A stretch of 64,000 nucleotides of DNA from Ziziphus jujuba (Eukaryota > Streptophyta > Magnoliopsida > Rosales > Rhamnaceae): the NCBI RefSeq assembly GCF_031755915.1, contig NC_083383.1:20759001-20823000 (forward strand), written 5' to 3'. The position numbers and the translations under genes were made by a program. The notes under the pieces are model-generated. The model ran no database searches, was not told the DNA's origin, and worked only from the letters and a program-made list of their open reading frames with translations. Below are positions 23,349 to 36,026 of this stretch, piece after piece; within the stretch, counting starts at the first letter, position 1; each line of letters opens with the position of its first letter.

Positions 23349-23640
23349 GAAGATGCTAATAGAGATTCTAATGCTTTCCATGAGATCTCAACACAGGAAA
23401 TGCTCTTTTCTGAATTTTATACTTCATAGATGTTTATGTGCATGTAGCACATACATAGACAAGAGGAGAAAAATAGATAAAATCAATATTTTCACTATTG
23501 AAAATGTCAATTGTATGCATAGCAAAATGCCTATATCTAATACATAGAGTTTAAAACAATATGTTCTTACATTTCCTTCTCTTGCTTCATTTAGTACTTG
23601 TCTTTCAACCAAGAGTAATGGAACTTGCTGCTTTAGCTCC

Positions 23641-26600
23641 TATTCAAATATAAACTTGATTTTTATTGTTTTTTTCTTTGTTATTAATTTTGTAGGCCTT
23701 AGTTACTTAGAGTTCAAGTTTAGTCCAAGTTTTTTTCTTAGAGTTCAGATTTTCTTTATGCAAATAGGGTTAGTAACTAGTATAAATATGTTGCTGGTTT
23801 TTTTTTTTTTTTTTTTGGGCTTGTTGTTGTAAGCCGTAAGAAACATAGCATTCAATAAAAATAAAGAGTTTTTTTTCCCTTCTGTTTTCCTCTTTAAACA
23901 TAGTGGTATCAGAGCATAGCATCTGTGTGAATAGTCCCGTGAACAGTACTCAATGATCAAATTGTTTATTTAGCCAAAAGATGGCCAATAACGATATGGT
24001 TTCCTTCCAAGTTCCAACATTCAACAAGAATAACTATGACAACTGGAGCATCAAGATCAAGGCTCTCCTTGGCACCCAAGACATGTGGGAGATAGTGGAG
24101 AAATGTTACATCAAATCAAAGAATGAAGGTAGTCTATCTCAAAATTGAAGAGATAGTCTGAGAGACTTAAGAAAGAGAGACAAGAAAGCTCTCTATCTAA
24201 TCTATCAAGGATTAGATGACGATGCATTTGAGAAGGTCTCGAAAGCCAAGTCGACTAAAGAAGCATGGGAGAAACTTAAAATCTCCTACAAGGGCGCTGA
24301 TCCAGTCAAAAAGGTACGGCTTGAAACCTTAAGAGCCAAGTTTGAAATGCTACAGATGAAGGAAGGAGAAATCATATCTGATTATTTTTCTAGAGTTTTG
24401 ATGGTAACCAATCAATTAAAGAGGAATGGTAAAAAGTTAGATGATGTTAAAATCATGGAGAAAATTCTGAGATCATTAGATTCAAATTTTGATCATATGG
24501 TCGCCATTATTGAAGAAACAAAAGACTTGGAAGCTATGACATTGAAGCAGCTCTTGGGTTCATTGCAAGCCTATGAAGAAAAGAAAAGGAAGAAGGAAAG
24601 AATAGTGGAACAATTGTTCAAGACCCGGATTGATGGAGCTAAAGAAGAAAGTAGCAGCCGTCATAATAATTGAAGCCATGAAGGACGAGGCTGTGTGCGA
24701 CGATGTGGCCGCGGGCAAGGACTTGGACGGGGCCAGAAATTTGGTGATGATTACAACAGCAACTCTAAAAAAGGAAAAGGATTAACAAGAGGCCTTGGGA
24801 GAGGAAATTTAGAACCAAGGTATGACAAGTCTCATGTAAAGTGTTACAAATGTGGATAATTTGGTCATTATGCTTCCGAATGTAGAACCCCTGGCTACAA
24901 TAAGATTGAAGAGAAAACCAACTATGTCAAAGAAAGAAGTCAAGAAGATGGTACCGTGCTATAGGCTTATAAAGATAATGAAAGAAGTGAAGACAATACA
25001 TGGTATTTAGACACCACTGCAAGTAATCACATGTGTGGAAGAAGAGGCATGTTTATGGAGCTTAATGAATACGTGAGAGGCAATGTGTCTTTTGAGGATG
25101 AGTCCAAGGTGGCGGTGAAAGGCAAAGGCAACATCCTTACTCGGTTAAGGAGTGGAAAGCATTAGTTTATCTCAAATGCGTCATATGTGCCGAGTATGAA
25201 GAACAACATCTTGAGTCTTGGATAGCTTTTGGAGAAAGGATATGATATTCATCTAAGAGATAACAAACTTTGCATATGGGACAATGCAAGTAATTTAATA
25301 GTTAAGGTGCCAATGTCAAGAAATAGAATGTTCATGTTCAACATTCAAAATGATTTTGCCAAATGTCTCAAGGTGTGTTACAAAGATGGTTCTTGGCTTT
25401 GGCATCTTAGATACGAGCATCTCAACTTTAGAGGTCTAGAGTTGCTGTCCAAAAAGGAGATGGTGTGAGGACTACCTAGTATTCGCAATCCAGATCAAGT
25501 ATGCGAAGGGTGCTTACTTGGAAAACAGTTGAAAAAAAGCTTTCCAAAGGAGATGAATTCAAAAGCCCGAAAGCCGTTGGAGCTGATACTCATGGATGTG
25601 TGTGTCCTTTGAAGCCAAGTTCACTTAGTAATAGTAACTGCTTCCTTCTTTTTATTCATGATTTTTCAAGAAAGACATGGGTGTATTTTTTGAAGGAGAA
25701 ATCGGAGGTGTTTGAGAACTTTAAGAAGTTTAAGGGTTTTGTTGAGAAGGAAAGTGGACCTTTGATCAAAGCTATGAGATCTGACCTTGGAGGAGAGTTT
25801 ACATCAAATGACTTCCAAAAATATTATGAAGATCATGGAATTTGAAGGTTTCTAATGGTGTCAAGATCCCCCCAACAGAACGGTGTGGAAGAAAAGAAGA
25901 ATAGAACAATTTTAGATATGGTGAGAAGCATGCTTAAAAGAAAAAGATTGCCAAAGGAATTTTGGGCAGAGGCAGTTGCATGTGCTATATACCTGTCCAA
26001 TCGATCTCCAACAATAAGTGTGTGGGGAAAGACATCATAAGAAGCTTGAAGTGGAATGAAGCCGGGTGTCTCTCACCTAAGAGTGTTTGGAAGCATAGCT
26101 CATGTGCATGTACCTTATGAGAAAAGAAGCAAATTGGATGATAAAAGGGATAAGTATGTTTCCGTTGGTTATGACATAAACTTTAAAGTGTACAAGCTCT
26201 ATAATCCTAAGAGTGGGAAAACAATAAATTAGCCGGGATGTTATATTTAATGAAGAAGAAGAGTGGAATTGGGAATCACATGAGGAAAATTACAATTTTT
26301 TCCCCATATTTTGAAGAGGAAGAAATGGAACAAACAAGGATGGAGCTCACAAGAGAGAAGCCGATCACCCCACTAGCTTCACCAATCACTGGTCTTCAAG
26401 AAGGCGAAAGTTCAAGTAAAAGAGTCCCACGGTTTAAGAGTTTGCAAGAGATTTATGAGGTAACCGAAAACCAAGATGATCTCACCTTGTTTTGTTTATT
26501 TGTTGACTGTGAACCCGTGAATTTTCTAGAGCCAATGGTAGAAAAGAATTGGAGGAATGCCATGGATGAGGAGATAAAAGCAATTAAGAAGAATGATACG

Positions 26601-28303
26601 TGGGAACTAGCTTCACTTCCCAAAGGAAGCAATGCTATTGATGTGAAGTGGGTGTATAAGACCAAGAAGAACGCTAAAGGTGAGGTTGAAAGGTACAAGA
26701 CAAGATTGGTGGCGAAATGCTATAGTCAAAGGGCTGGCATAGACTGTGATGAAGTTTTTGCACCTGTTGCACGACTAGAAATGGTAAGATTAATCATCTC
26801 ATTTGCGGCTTAATACAATTGGAGAATAAATCAAATGGATGTGAAGTCTGCGTTCTTGAATGGAGTTCTTAAAGAAGAAGTTTACATTGAGCAACCACAA
26901 TGGTATGAAATTAAAGGATAAGAAGACAAAGTCTTAAAGTTGAATAAAGCTCTTTATGGGTTGGAGCAAGCACCAAGAGCTTGGAATGCTAGAATTGACA
27001 AGTATCTCCAAAAAAGAAATTTTATCAAATGTCCTTATGAGCATGCACTTTACATTAAAATTAAGAGTGACGATATATTAATTGTGTGCTTGTATGTAGA
27101 TGATTTAATCTTTACGGGTAGCATTCCAAGTATGTTTGTCAAGTTTAAGGAGGAGATGACGAAAGAATTCGAAATGACCGATATTGGGCTCATGTCTTAC
27201 TACCTCAGCATTGAAGTAAAGCATGGAGATGAAGGCATTCTAATTACTCAAGAAGGTTATGCTAAGGAGGTATTTAAGAAGTATAAGATGGATGATGCAA
27301 ATTCGGTTGGCACACCAATAGAATATGGAGTCAAGTTATCGAAACATGAGGAAGGAGAAAAGGTGGATCCAACATCTTTTAAGAGCTTTGTTGGAAGCTT
27401 AAGATATTTGATGCGCACAAGGCCAGACATTCTCTACGCAGTAGGAGTTATACGCCGTTACATGGAGAATCCAACTACAACTCATTTGAGGGTTGCATAA
27501 AAATTCTTCGCTATCTAAAAGGTACAATAAGTTTTGGCTTGTATTATTCAACTTTCGATGATTACAAGCTTATTGGATATAGCGATAGTGATTGGAGTGG
27601 AGATATAGATGATCGCAAAAGTACAAGTGGTTTTGTGCTTTATTTGGGAGATACAGCCTTTACATGGATGTCAAAGAAGTAGTAAATTATTATTTTTTCA
27701 ACATGTGAAGCAGAGTATGTAACTACCACTTCATGTGTTTGCCATTCAATTTGGCTTTGAAACTTGTTAAAGAAGTTGGGTCGTCCACAAGAATAACCAA
27801 CCAAGATATATGTGGATAACAAGTCAGCAATAGCTCTCGTAAAGAATCTTGTTTTTCATGATCGAAGCAAACATATTGATACACGTTATCATTATATTAG
27901 AGAATGCATTATCAACGGAGATGTACAGCTGGAGTATGTGAAGTCTCAAGATCAAGTAGCTGATATTTTTACCAAGCCTCTTAAGCATGAAGTCTTTGTT
28001 AAATTGAGAAGTCTCATAGGAATAACTAATCAACTTTAAGGGGGAGTGTTGAAATATAAACTTGATTTTTATTTTTATTTTTATTTTGTTTTTGTTATTA
28101 ATTTTGTGGGCCTTAGTTACTTAGAGTCCAAGTTTAGTCTAAGTTTTTTTCTTCGAGTCCAAGTTTTCTTTATGCAAATTGGGTTCACAACTACTATAAA
28201 TATGTTGCTTTTTTTTTTTTTGCTTGTTTTTGTAAGCCGTGATAAATATAGCATTCAATAAAAATAGAGAGTTTTTTTCCCCTTCCGTTTTCCTCTTTCA
28301 ACA
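23641..28303 (+). mobile_element. Degenerate Ty1/copia element, unit 2
   Basis: 5' LTR 23641-23900, whose first bases are now TATTCAAA; primer-binding site 23904-23915; 3' LTR 28047-28303. Same insertion site and gene order as in unit 1, flanked by the same GCTCC/GCTTC duplication. Confidence 0.95.
23981..28039 (+). pseudogene. Copia gag-pol, disabled, unit 2
   Basis: Shares most frameshifts and stops with the other units, but differs in informative ways. It has private stops inside the zinc knuckle (TAA at 24857), after KKEMV (TGA at 25466) and within the integrase core (TGA at 25843). A conserved integrase IDDFSR is changed to IHDFSR. Yet it keeps sense codons where units 1 and 3 are stopped: CAG at 24353 in gag and CAA at 25496 before the integrase CEGC motif. 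Those two units therefore share derived stops that this copy lacks. Confidence 0.92.
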
Positions 28304-28658
28304 GCTTCAGGTTCAAAATTTTATAAAATTCTTGTATATCAAGCTGAAGGGTTGCCATTTATTGTTACCCATTATTGCAGGGTCGAGACATTCTTGGCAT
28401 AGTTTTCAACCATCATTAAGGGTTACATGCTGCATGTCCTGTGGCTGTATAAAATGAACTTATGCATAGAGAATACACCTTTTTGTCAAAAACATGATCT
28501 CCAAGAATGTTTTCCTTTAGAGCATCTAAGAAGACTAACATCCATTCTCTCCTAGCTGTAGCATGCTACAGTATTATCATGTTCACAGGAAGAGCAGTAT
28601 TTTTGGATCCAAAATGGATTACCCTATATTCAATAAGACCAGCAAGATTTGTTGGAAT
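28304..28658 (-). pseudogene. Exon-like relics right of the copia element, unit 2
   Basis: Equivalent of 8974-9328; the left half of the split exon is at 23571-23635. The open segments and splice-like borders are kept. Family unrecognised. Confidence 0.3.
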
Positions 28659-29301
28659 CTGTCAAAAGACATATATTACAAATAACTAACACATCTGAAA
28701 AGAATATCAGATTGACTACTCTATAGGTTCTGTAGCAACCTTAATATGGTATTCAAATGATAGTATATGAATGAGGTCTCTGTATTCCATCCTAACGTAC
28801 TTTTTTTTTTTTTCAATAATTCCAATATCGTGAGGCATATACACACATACATCTATGTATGCATATTATAAGCAAGCCAAATGGATCATTATATATTACG
28901 TAAGTTATAACACAAATTATAACTCGTGGATAAAAGCATATTAAGTGTTTGAGGTTGACCAAAAAATACCACAAGAAAAAGTGAAAAATAATTGAAGATA
29001 CTTTCATAAAAGGCTCAATCTAATACCATAATAAAGAAGGAAGAAACAATCCTGAAGTCAGTTCGAACTGAATATTCCCCTAAAGCTGAATGGATATGGC
29101 TTGTTCATCTATAATGCAACGAGCGGATAAAAATCAAACATTAGACACTATGTCTTAAGTCAACACAAAACTCAATCAATGGCCTTTATTATTAGATAGA
29201 TCACAAACTTTCAATGCTTTTATAATCTAAATTATCAAAATGCTATGAGTAAGAAAAGCTACCTTGTCTATATCAATGTAAATATTCATAAATAGGGAAA
29301 C

Positions 29302-32300
29302 TATAACACCCCGTCCCAAAGTACATCAGAATTTTTGCATGTTGATTGAGGTTAACCGTTGACCGAGTGGGTTAAAATTTTGACTTTTGGTTTCGGATGG
29401 AATTTCTCTTCTACCAGGATACCGTTGCAAAGTATGCATTGATCCAAGTCCATAGACTAGTAGCACGTTGAAAACGGAGCTATAGTTTGAAAGATATGAG
29501 CAAAACAAGTTGAGGTCCAAAATGTCTTAAGGGTGCCAGAGTTGACTTTTTGTTCGTGCTAAGTTAAACTTTGACTCATGCATGGTTGTGAAGTACTCAT
29601 CGATATGAGTTTATAGACTAGTGGCACGTTCAAAATGAATATGTGATTTAAAAGTTATGGATCTGCAAAGTTTTCTAATATATCATTATTTTATTATTAT
29701 TTTATTTTATTTTTTCCTTTTCTTTTTTTCTTTTTCTTTTTCCTTTATTTTTCTTTCTTTTTCTTTTCTTTCGAGCATGTGAAGAAAAAAAAGGGCAAAA
29801 GGGGAAACACTATTCATTACCCCTCCCTCTCCCTCTCTTTCTCTTCCCTCTCTCTCCTTCTCCCTCTCCCTCTCAGGCCTTCCTGTTTCTATTTTCTCCG
29901 GCCATCGAAATGAGGCACGCACCGGCCAGTGTGACAGTCCATGCCTTAGCAACTTCGATGGCCAAGTTTATGGCCGAATGGCCGACGGATGCGCCAGGAT
30001 CAGCACCCCAAAGTCGGCCATTTTCTGACGGTTCTTGGCCGTGAGACCGATCCTTCCCCCTAGATTTCAACTCCCTGGTTCCAAAAATAACCTCCATTTG
30101 CCTAAATTCCAAGCCATTTATGATATAGAAGAGGGGGAAGTTTGGCTGAAACGTTCCATCCACTTTTCGTCCACCTCCAGTCGAGTTGAGTCCAATGGAA
30201 ATCGTTGACATATTCCTCATCCCCTTAGCTTTCCGTTGATACCTTATTTGCGAATTTTGGATACCGTTTGTGTTAAATCCTTGGGTACCAAGTATTATTT
30301 ACCAAAATAAAATATTAATTTATTTGGCCCTGTGAAATATTGTTATTCTATGAGCATGTGTGAGTTGTAAAATTGATCCTATGGAGGATCTTGGTTGGAT
30401 TGCGTGCTCGAGGTGAGTGACTCACCTTCAATATTATTTTCTGGTGTTAAATTATATTTATTTTGTGATAATTAAATGTTTGGATTTAATATTTTATGTG
30501 TTAAATGTTTAGTAAACTTATATTTGGAATTTTGATGGCACAATTTAAATAAATTGAAATGTATATGTGTATTACAGCATAATTTGATTTTGACAAATTA
30601 TGGAGATTTTATTTTTATGAGATTCAATTTTAAAGAAATTGTGAATTTGAATTGTTGTTGAATTTAATTGTGAATTTATTTATGTTTTACAAAAATGTAT
30701 TTATACAATGATGAATTGTGGAATTTAATTATATTTTGAATTTTGAAGAATTGAAGGAATATCTATTTTAATTTATTGTTAATTTCATTGATGGATTTGA
30801 AATTGATGGAATTTATGCGATGGATTAGACGTTGATTTATAAAGGAATTGTGGAAAATTTACGGGTTTAATTGGATGGAATAAACCTGGTGGTACTTATG
30901 AAATTTTTGAGATTTTGAAAATGTATGAATTTTATGATTTTTAGATGGACCATACACGTACTGGTGTTCTGTATACATGGATATGATTAGCGTGCAGGTG
31001 GATGTGATTAGTGTGCAGGTGGGTGTGAGTAGCGCACAGGTGATTTATGGGGTTATCCTGTGGTTGCCGTTGGACGAGGGTAGGCCGCCCTTCCATGGTT
31101 GGGACACCTGTTTGCAACGGCACAGTGGGACGCCATGCGATCATATGCCGGTTTCTCTCTTTAACCTCCTGTCTGGTGATGCTCGGGACGCTGGATATCG
31201 TTGGCGCCACTAGTATATAGTTGGTGCATCAAAATGTTTTCATGACATGATTTTAAATTAAATGTATTTAATAATGTTTTTATTATTTATTTAAATTTAA
31301 AAGTTTTACACAAATTTTATGAAAATGTTATCGTGATTTTATTACCTATTCTCATTAATGTTTTAAAAGGTATTTGCCTTGATTTTATCATTTAAATCGA
31401 TTTGGTATTTTAAGATAAATTCTATTATATTTTTATCATTTATTTTAAATAGATGTTTAAATTGATTTTAAATATTCCTTTGATTATTTTATTGATTTAA
31501 TTAATAAATTTTATAATTTATATATTGGGTTTATTTTTGTTTTTATACCAAATTTCTTTAATACAAGTTTATTTACTATTTTATTTTATTTTATCTAAAG
31601 ATAATTTATTTCCATTATAATTTTGGATCCTTAAATTCTTGTATTTTATTTGAAATTTATTTGACTAATTATTTTCTAAATCTTGAGGCATAAAATATCA
31701 GGTTTTGTGAAAGGTTTTAAAAAGGAAAATTTTCAAACTGAGTGAATCGTAAGAGTTTTGAGAGAAAATATTATTTTCAAATACTTAATAATTAATTACT
31801 TATTTATTATTGATTAATCAAGTTTATATTATTGTTATATTATTATTATTTATTTCCCCGATTAGTAGATTGGGTCATTCATTGAGATGATTAGTATCTC
31901 ACGTTTTTAAATTACATTTCCTCAGGCCCAGGTTAATCGACATTGATCATCCGGGGGGGAGCTCGATGTCTTGGTTCGCTGCCAAAAGTCCAAGAGGCTT
32001 TTCTTTTCCTTTCTATCTTGTATTATTTCTTTTTATCGTTTATTATATTAAATTTCATATTCAATTGTACTAACAACGCTCTGTATATTATTTGGACAAT
32101 TATTTATCTAATTATGCATGGGTTCCTGTTAATTATTGAAGTGCTGAAATTTGTGGTAATGCTTTGTAGTAAGGTGGGAGGAATAAGGTGGTGTATATAG
32201 AAGTGTATTTTCTATACAGGAAATTTTGTGGTAAGCCCTACCCTTAGAGGAGATGCTGCCGAATTTTCCGTTGGGAGATTCGGTAGTGTTTTCCTGAGAT

Positions 32301-32348
32301 CAGGGCTTCTCTAGGGTTCTGATGAGGAATTTTGGATGGGTCCTGACG
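29302..32348 (+). mobile_element. Old solo LTR, unit 2
   Basis: Equivalent of 9970-13031. The terminal TGTAACACC has become TATAACACC in this copy. It lacks a short duplication of the ATTTTATTTTACATT type near 29705 seen in units 1 and 3. Confidence 0.8.
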
Positions 32349-32559
32349 AAAACAACAACAGCTTGAAAAGTACAAGAAAAAATATGTAAGAATAGTACTT
32401 ATAATGGTTTAATGCAATTTCAAAACTGGCCAATTTAATTGAGGCACCACGTCAAGAACTTAAACCTTTTTGAGTTTGATGGTAGCTTAATTAGCATGGT
32501 TCAAATATGTTGGTACTTGGAATGTGCATTTTTATGATTGACCCTCTAAAATAAAAAGT

Positions 32560-33133
32560 CTAAAAATGCTAGCCTTTTTGATCAAGTTGACTTTGATCAA
32601 TCTTTGACCTCTTTGAGCTTCAAATCAGCTTCTAGATGCTTTGGAGGATGCCAAATAAGCTGAATATGAAGTCCCACATGTTGCCCATGCTTGGAAAAAT
32701 AAGAAAAGGCTAATAGAGTAAAATACAGTAAAGCCAGCAAGCAATACAGCAAATTCGGCCAAATTGTTGATGCTGTCCGTACAAGACCTTTTTGATTGCA
32801 TTTGAGGCTGATTTAACTTGATTCCATGACCTCTTAGGCATATGTATTGAACCCATAAAGCATTGGAACCATTTCATGCTTCCCGGACTCTAAAAATGTA
32901 CCAAAACCGTCTTCCGGGTCCATATCGGCTTCCACCACTTGGATGCTTAGAATAGGCTTTGTATCTTCAAGTATGGACAAGCTCTGTTGAGATTGATTAC
33001 CCCCTGTATAAATACTCCCAGGTTGTCCTTAAATCTCTTAATTTGAGCTCTTGTGATTGGCCTAGTCTTCATCCGTGTCGGGTCAGCACCACAGCGGGTT
33101 ATCGGTGGAGCGGGCTCGGGCGGAATCACATCA
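32560..33133 (-). repeat. Truncated 3' LTR of the gypsy element, unit 2
   Basis: Matches the first 574 bp of the 5' LTR (37729-38302). Homology stops abruptly at 32560, so the remaining 562 bp, including the terminal ...GTATCA, is missing. It contains the last 62 codons of the pol-like ORF. Confidence 0.85.
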
Positions 33134-34845
33134 TTCCCCTCCTCTTGAAAAGGATTTGTCCTCAAATCAAGATCATCAACTGCAGCAAAAGGAGTTAAAT
33201 CAGCAACATTAAATGCAGCACTCATGTTATACTCACCCGGTAAATCAAACTTGTAGGCATTCTTGTTATTCGGCTTCAAAACTTGAAAAGGTCCATCCAT
33301 AGGCGGCATGAGCTTTGACTTTCTTTGATTAGGAAACCTTTCCTTTTGTAAGTGAAACCAAACCAATTCTCCTGGGTCAAACACTATTACAACAAAATCT
33401 AGAAATACATTCTCATTATGGTAAAAATTACACTTTTTAAAGTTAGCAAACAATATTTCCCAAATTTTCAAATTGCCACTAAGTAAAGCTCTCAACAATG
33501 CAGATAAAGTTCTATGCAATAAAGACATCTTTAAATAAGTATCTTTAAAATTCATGGTCAGTAATGATTTCTTATTCATAATTACTTTATTAACATCACC
33601 AAAGCTAAGATAAAAATTTATATTCTTCCTTTCTTGTCTTCCTTTTCCTTTCTCACTCAATGCCATCTCACCTTCCTCACTCTCGGCTTTTGCACCAAAT
33701 TTTTCACTCTTGGTTTTATTAAAATCTTTCCACACAACCTGAGTATTAGAAGACTTACCTTGGATAGCAAGCTCACCTTTTCCCTCTTGATTGGAAGGTA
33801 GTCCACTTGGAATTTCATTTGGGAAGACATCTCCAAATTCCTTCAAAAGAGAAATCATTGAACTTGGCAATTCAAGTTCTTCAAAGTTAGTTTGATCATT
33901 AAAATAATTTTCTACCAGCAAAGGTTTCTTACACTCAATAACCTTATTAATATCCCCTAAACTCAAATAAAAGTTGCTACTTGACCTTTCTTTTCTTTCT
34001 TTTTCTTTTTCCCCCTTGGATTGGCGCAAACCTTCGGATTTCCCTTCCTTCTCCAAGCTCTCGGGTTTGCCACTCTCTTTCCCCTCTCTTTTGATTTTTT
34101 CTTGATCTTTCCACTCAATATGAGTCTTAGAAACCTTACCTTTATCAACAACCTCATTCTTACCTTCTTGAAAGGATGGTGAAGCCGTTGGTGCCATACT
34201 TGCTTTTTCCTTAAGCTTTTCGGCTTCTCTTCTTTGTTGCATTTGTAATTGGTCTTTGTAAACTTCTTTAGGAGATAATGGTTCCAGCTTGACCTTCTTC
34301 CCTTTAAACCTGAAAACAATACTATTTTCTCGACCAAAATGAGTAGCATCTTTATCAAATTGCCATGGCCTACCTAATAGTATATGTCCAGCAATCATGG
34401 GTACAATATCACATAAAACTACATCCTCATATCTACCTATATTAAATTTTACTTTGGCTTGTTTATTCACTTTTATTTCACCACCATCATTAAGCCATTG
34501 TAATCTATAAGGTTCTGGATGTTTAAAAGTTATTAAGCCTAATTTATCAACTACAATGTTACTAATTACATTTGTACAATTTCCACTATCAATAATCATA
34601 CTACAAATCTTACCTTGAATTTCACATCGGGTGTGGAAGATGTTCTCTCTTTGAATTTCATCCTCATCTTTGTATGCAGCAAGTACTCTCCTAGAAAGCA
34701 AGTTTAATTCAGCATTGGATGCTTGCAAGGTTTCGGGTTCATCCTCCAAGTCCTCCTCCTCTTGCTTGGCTTCATCCTCACTTTCTTCACTTTTCGATTC
34801 TAGCTCGTCATTGCCCTTTAACACCATGATTCTTCTATTCGGCAT
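32947..34845 (-). CDS. Pol-like ORF: retropepsin plus integrase C-terminal tail, RT and IN core missing
   Basis: A 632-codon open frame. Residues about 20-40 are acidic. A retropepsin domain spans about 70-185 with the active-site IIDSGNCTN (Asp86) and the [10 protein letters not shown] flap-end motif (155-164). A Lys/Glu-rich spacer follows, then [14 protein letters not shown] (337-350), which in complete elements leads into RT. Instead a second copy of the spacer module appears (WKD...[13 protein letters not shown] at about 372-422, versus WKD...[13 protein letters not shown] at 246-303). Then comes an integrase tail ([20 protein letters not shown], about 491-510; FNVADLTPF, 545-553) and a terminal [15 protein letters not shown]. 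The end lies inside the 3' LTR. The start overlaps gag in another frame; a one-base loss at the zinc-knuckle end probably separated them. Processing of Gag could still be possible; transposition unaided is not. Confidence 0.85.
   Translation of the reverse strand: MPNRRIMVLKGNDELESKSEESEDEAKQEEEDLEDEPETLQASNAELNLLSRRVLAAYKDEDEIQRENIFHTRCEIQGKICSMIIDSGNCTNVISNIVVDKLGLITFKHPEPYRLQWLNDGGEIKVNKQAKVKFNIGRYEDVVLCDIVPMIAGHILLGRPWQFDKDATHFGRENSIVFRFKGKKVKLEPLSPKEVYKDQLQMQQRREAEKLKEKASMAPTASPSFQEGKNEVVDKGKVSKTHIEWKDQEKIKREGKESGKPESLEKEGKSEGLRQSKGEKEKERKERSSSNFYLSLGDINKVIECKKPLLVENYFNDQTNFEELELPSSMISLLKEFGDVFPNEIPSGLPSNQEGKGELAIQGKSSNTQVVWKDFNKTKSEKFGAKAESEEGEMALSEKGKGRQERKNINFYLSFGDVNKVIMNKKSLLTMNFKDTYLKMSLLHRTLSALLRALLSGNLKIWEILFANFKKCNFYHNENVFLDFVVIVFDPGELVWFHLQKERFPNQRKSKLMPPMDGPFQVLKPNNKNAYKFDLPGEYNMSAAFNVADLTPFAAVDDLDLRTNPFQEEGNDVIPPEPAPPITRCGADPTRMKTRPITRAQIKRFKDNLGVFIQGVINLNRACPYLKIQSLF
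33134..33147 (-). other. Gypsy polypurine tract
   Basis: On the minus strand CAAGAGGAGGGGAA abuts the LTR start TGATGTGATTCC. It is the expected plus-strand priming site and confirms the element boundary. Deleted in units 1 and 3. Confidence 0.85.
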
Positions 34846-36026
34846 TGGCTAGCGATGTGTCCTCCTCCCTGGCACTTAAAACACACAACATCATGAGTTC
34901 TAGAAGGTTTAAGATCTAATTTTACCTCATTCTTTGGTGCTTGGACAGATTCGGTTCTAGTCTCCTTCCTTGGCCAATTTGAACTTTCTTCTTTGACTTT
35001 CGGCTTTGGCTTGCTTTCATAGATGGGATTGTTCCTCCAGCCACTAGAATTGGGCCTTCCACTATTGGAAACACCTCCAAACCATGATCTTGCACCCCTC
35101 CTCTTGAATTGATGCTCTAATTTAATAACCACATGCAACATCTCCTCCAATTCCACATATTGTTGCAATCCTAGTTGATTGGCTATTTCACGATTCAAAC
35201 CACCAAGAAACCTTGCCATGGTTGCTTCCCTATCTTCATTCAAGTTCAATCTCATCATAAGCATCTCCATCTCCTTGTAATAATCCTCCACAGATCCATG
35301 TCCTTGAGATAAAGATTGAAGTCTTTGATGCAGCAACCTATGATATTGTGATGGTACGAATCGCTTCCGCATGGCTCCTTTCATTTGTCGCCATGTAGTG
35401 ATCAAGTCATCACCAACTCTCCTTTGGGTGTTTTGCTCATTGGTCCACCATTGGAGTGCATAATGGCCAAACTCCATTGCTGCCAATTTCATCTTCTTAG
35501 CCTCTGAATAATTATGGCGGTCAAATATCATCTCCATCTTTTCTTCCCACTCCAAATATGCTTCGGGATCACTTTTTCCCATGAATGGTGGGATGTTGAT
35601 CTTGATATTGCTAAGATTGTCATCTGTTTCTTCCCTCCTATATCTTCCATGGCCAGCTCTATCTTGGACAGCAAAAGTTTCGTCCATACCTTCCTCAAAG
35701 TCTCCACCGAATGGCTCCTTATCAATTTCCTCTCTCGGTCTCTCGCGACCTCCTCATCCTCGGCCTCGTCCTCCATGGAATTCTTGCCTATTCCTTGTGT
35801 TCAGAATTCCTTGTGAAACTTCTAGCCTTCCCATCCTTTGATTCACATGCTCAACTTGAGCACTAACCCGCTGTATTGACTCCAAAACAGCTCTCATGTC
35901 CACTTGGTCTCCACTCCCGGTAGCTTGGGCATCGCCATGGAATGCTACGGACTCCTCCTCATTGATCCTCAAGGGTGGCTCCCCTCTCCTCATTCTTGAT
36001 TCTGTCATGTTAGTATAATAATGCAA
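34818..36026 (-). CDS. Gypsy gag, two collinear open segments split by one TGA
   Basis: The N-terminal segment (35754-36026, 90 codons) has a coiled-coil-like helix ([20 protein letters not shown]) and ends RGRG. After a TGA (35754-35756) the same frame continues into a 289-codon segment from 35687. That carries the retrotransposon gag domain ([47 protein letters not shown]) and a CX2CX4HX4C zinc knuckle ([14 protein letters not shown]) near its end. The role would be particle assembly and RNA packaging. The TGA is present in all three units and may be a lesion or a readthrough site. The two further stops seen in units 1 and 3 are absent here (CAA and AAG are kept). The last residues shift frame relative to the following pol-like ORF. 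Confidence 0.85.
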
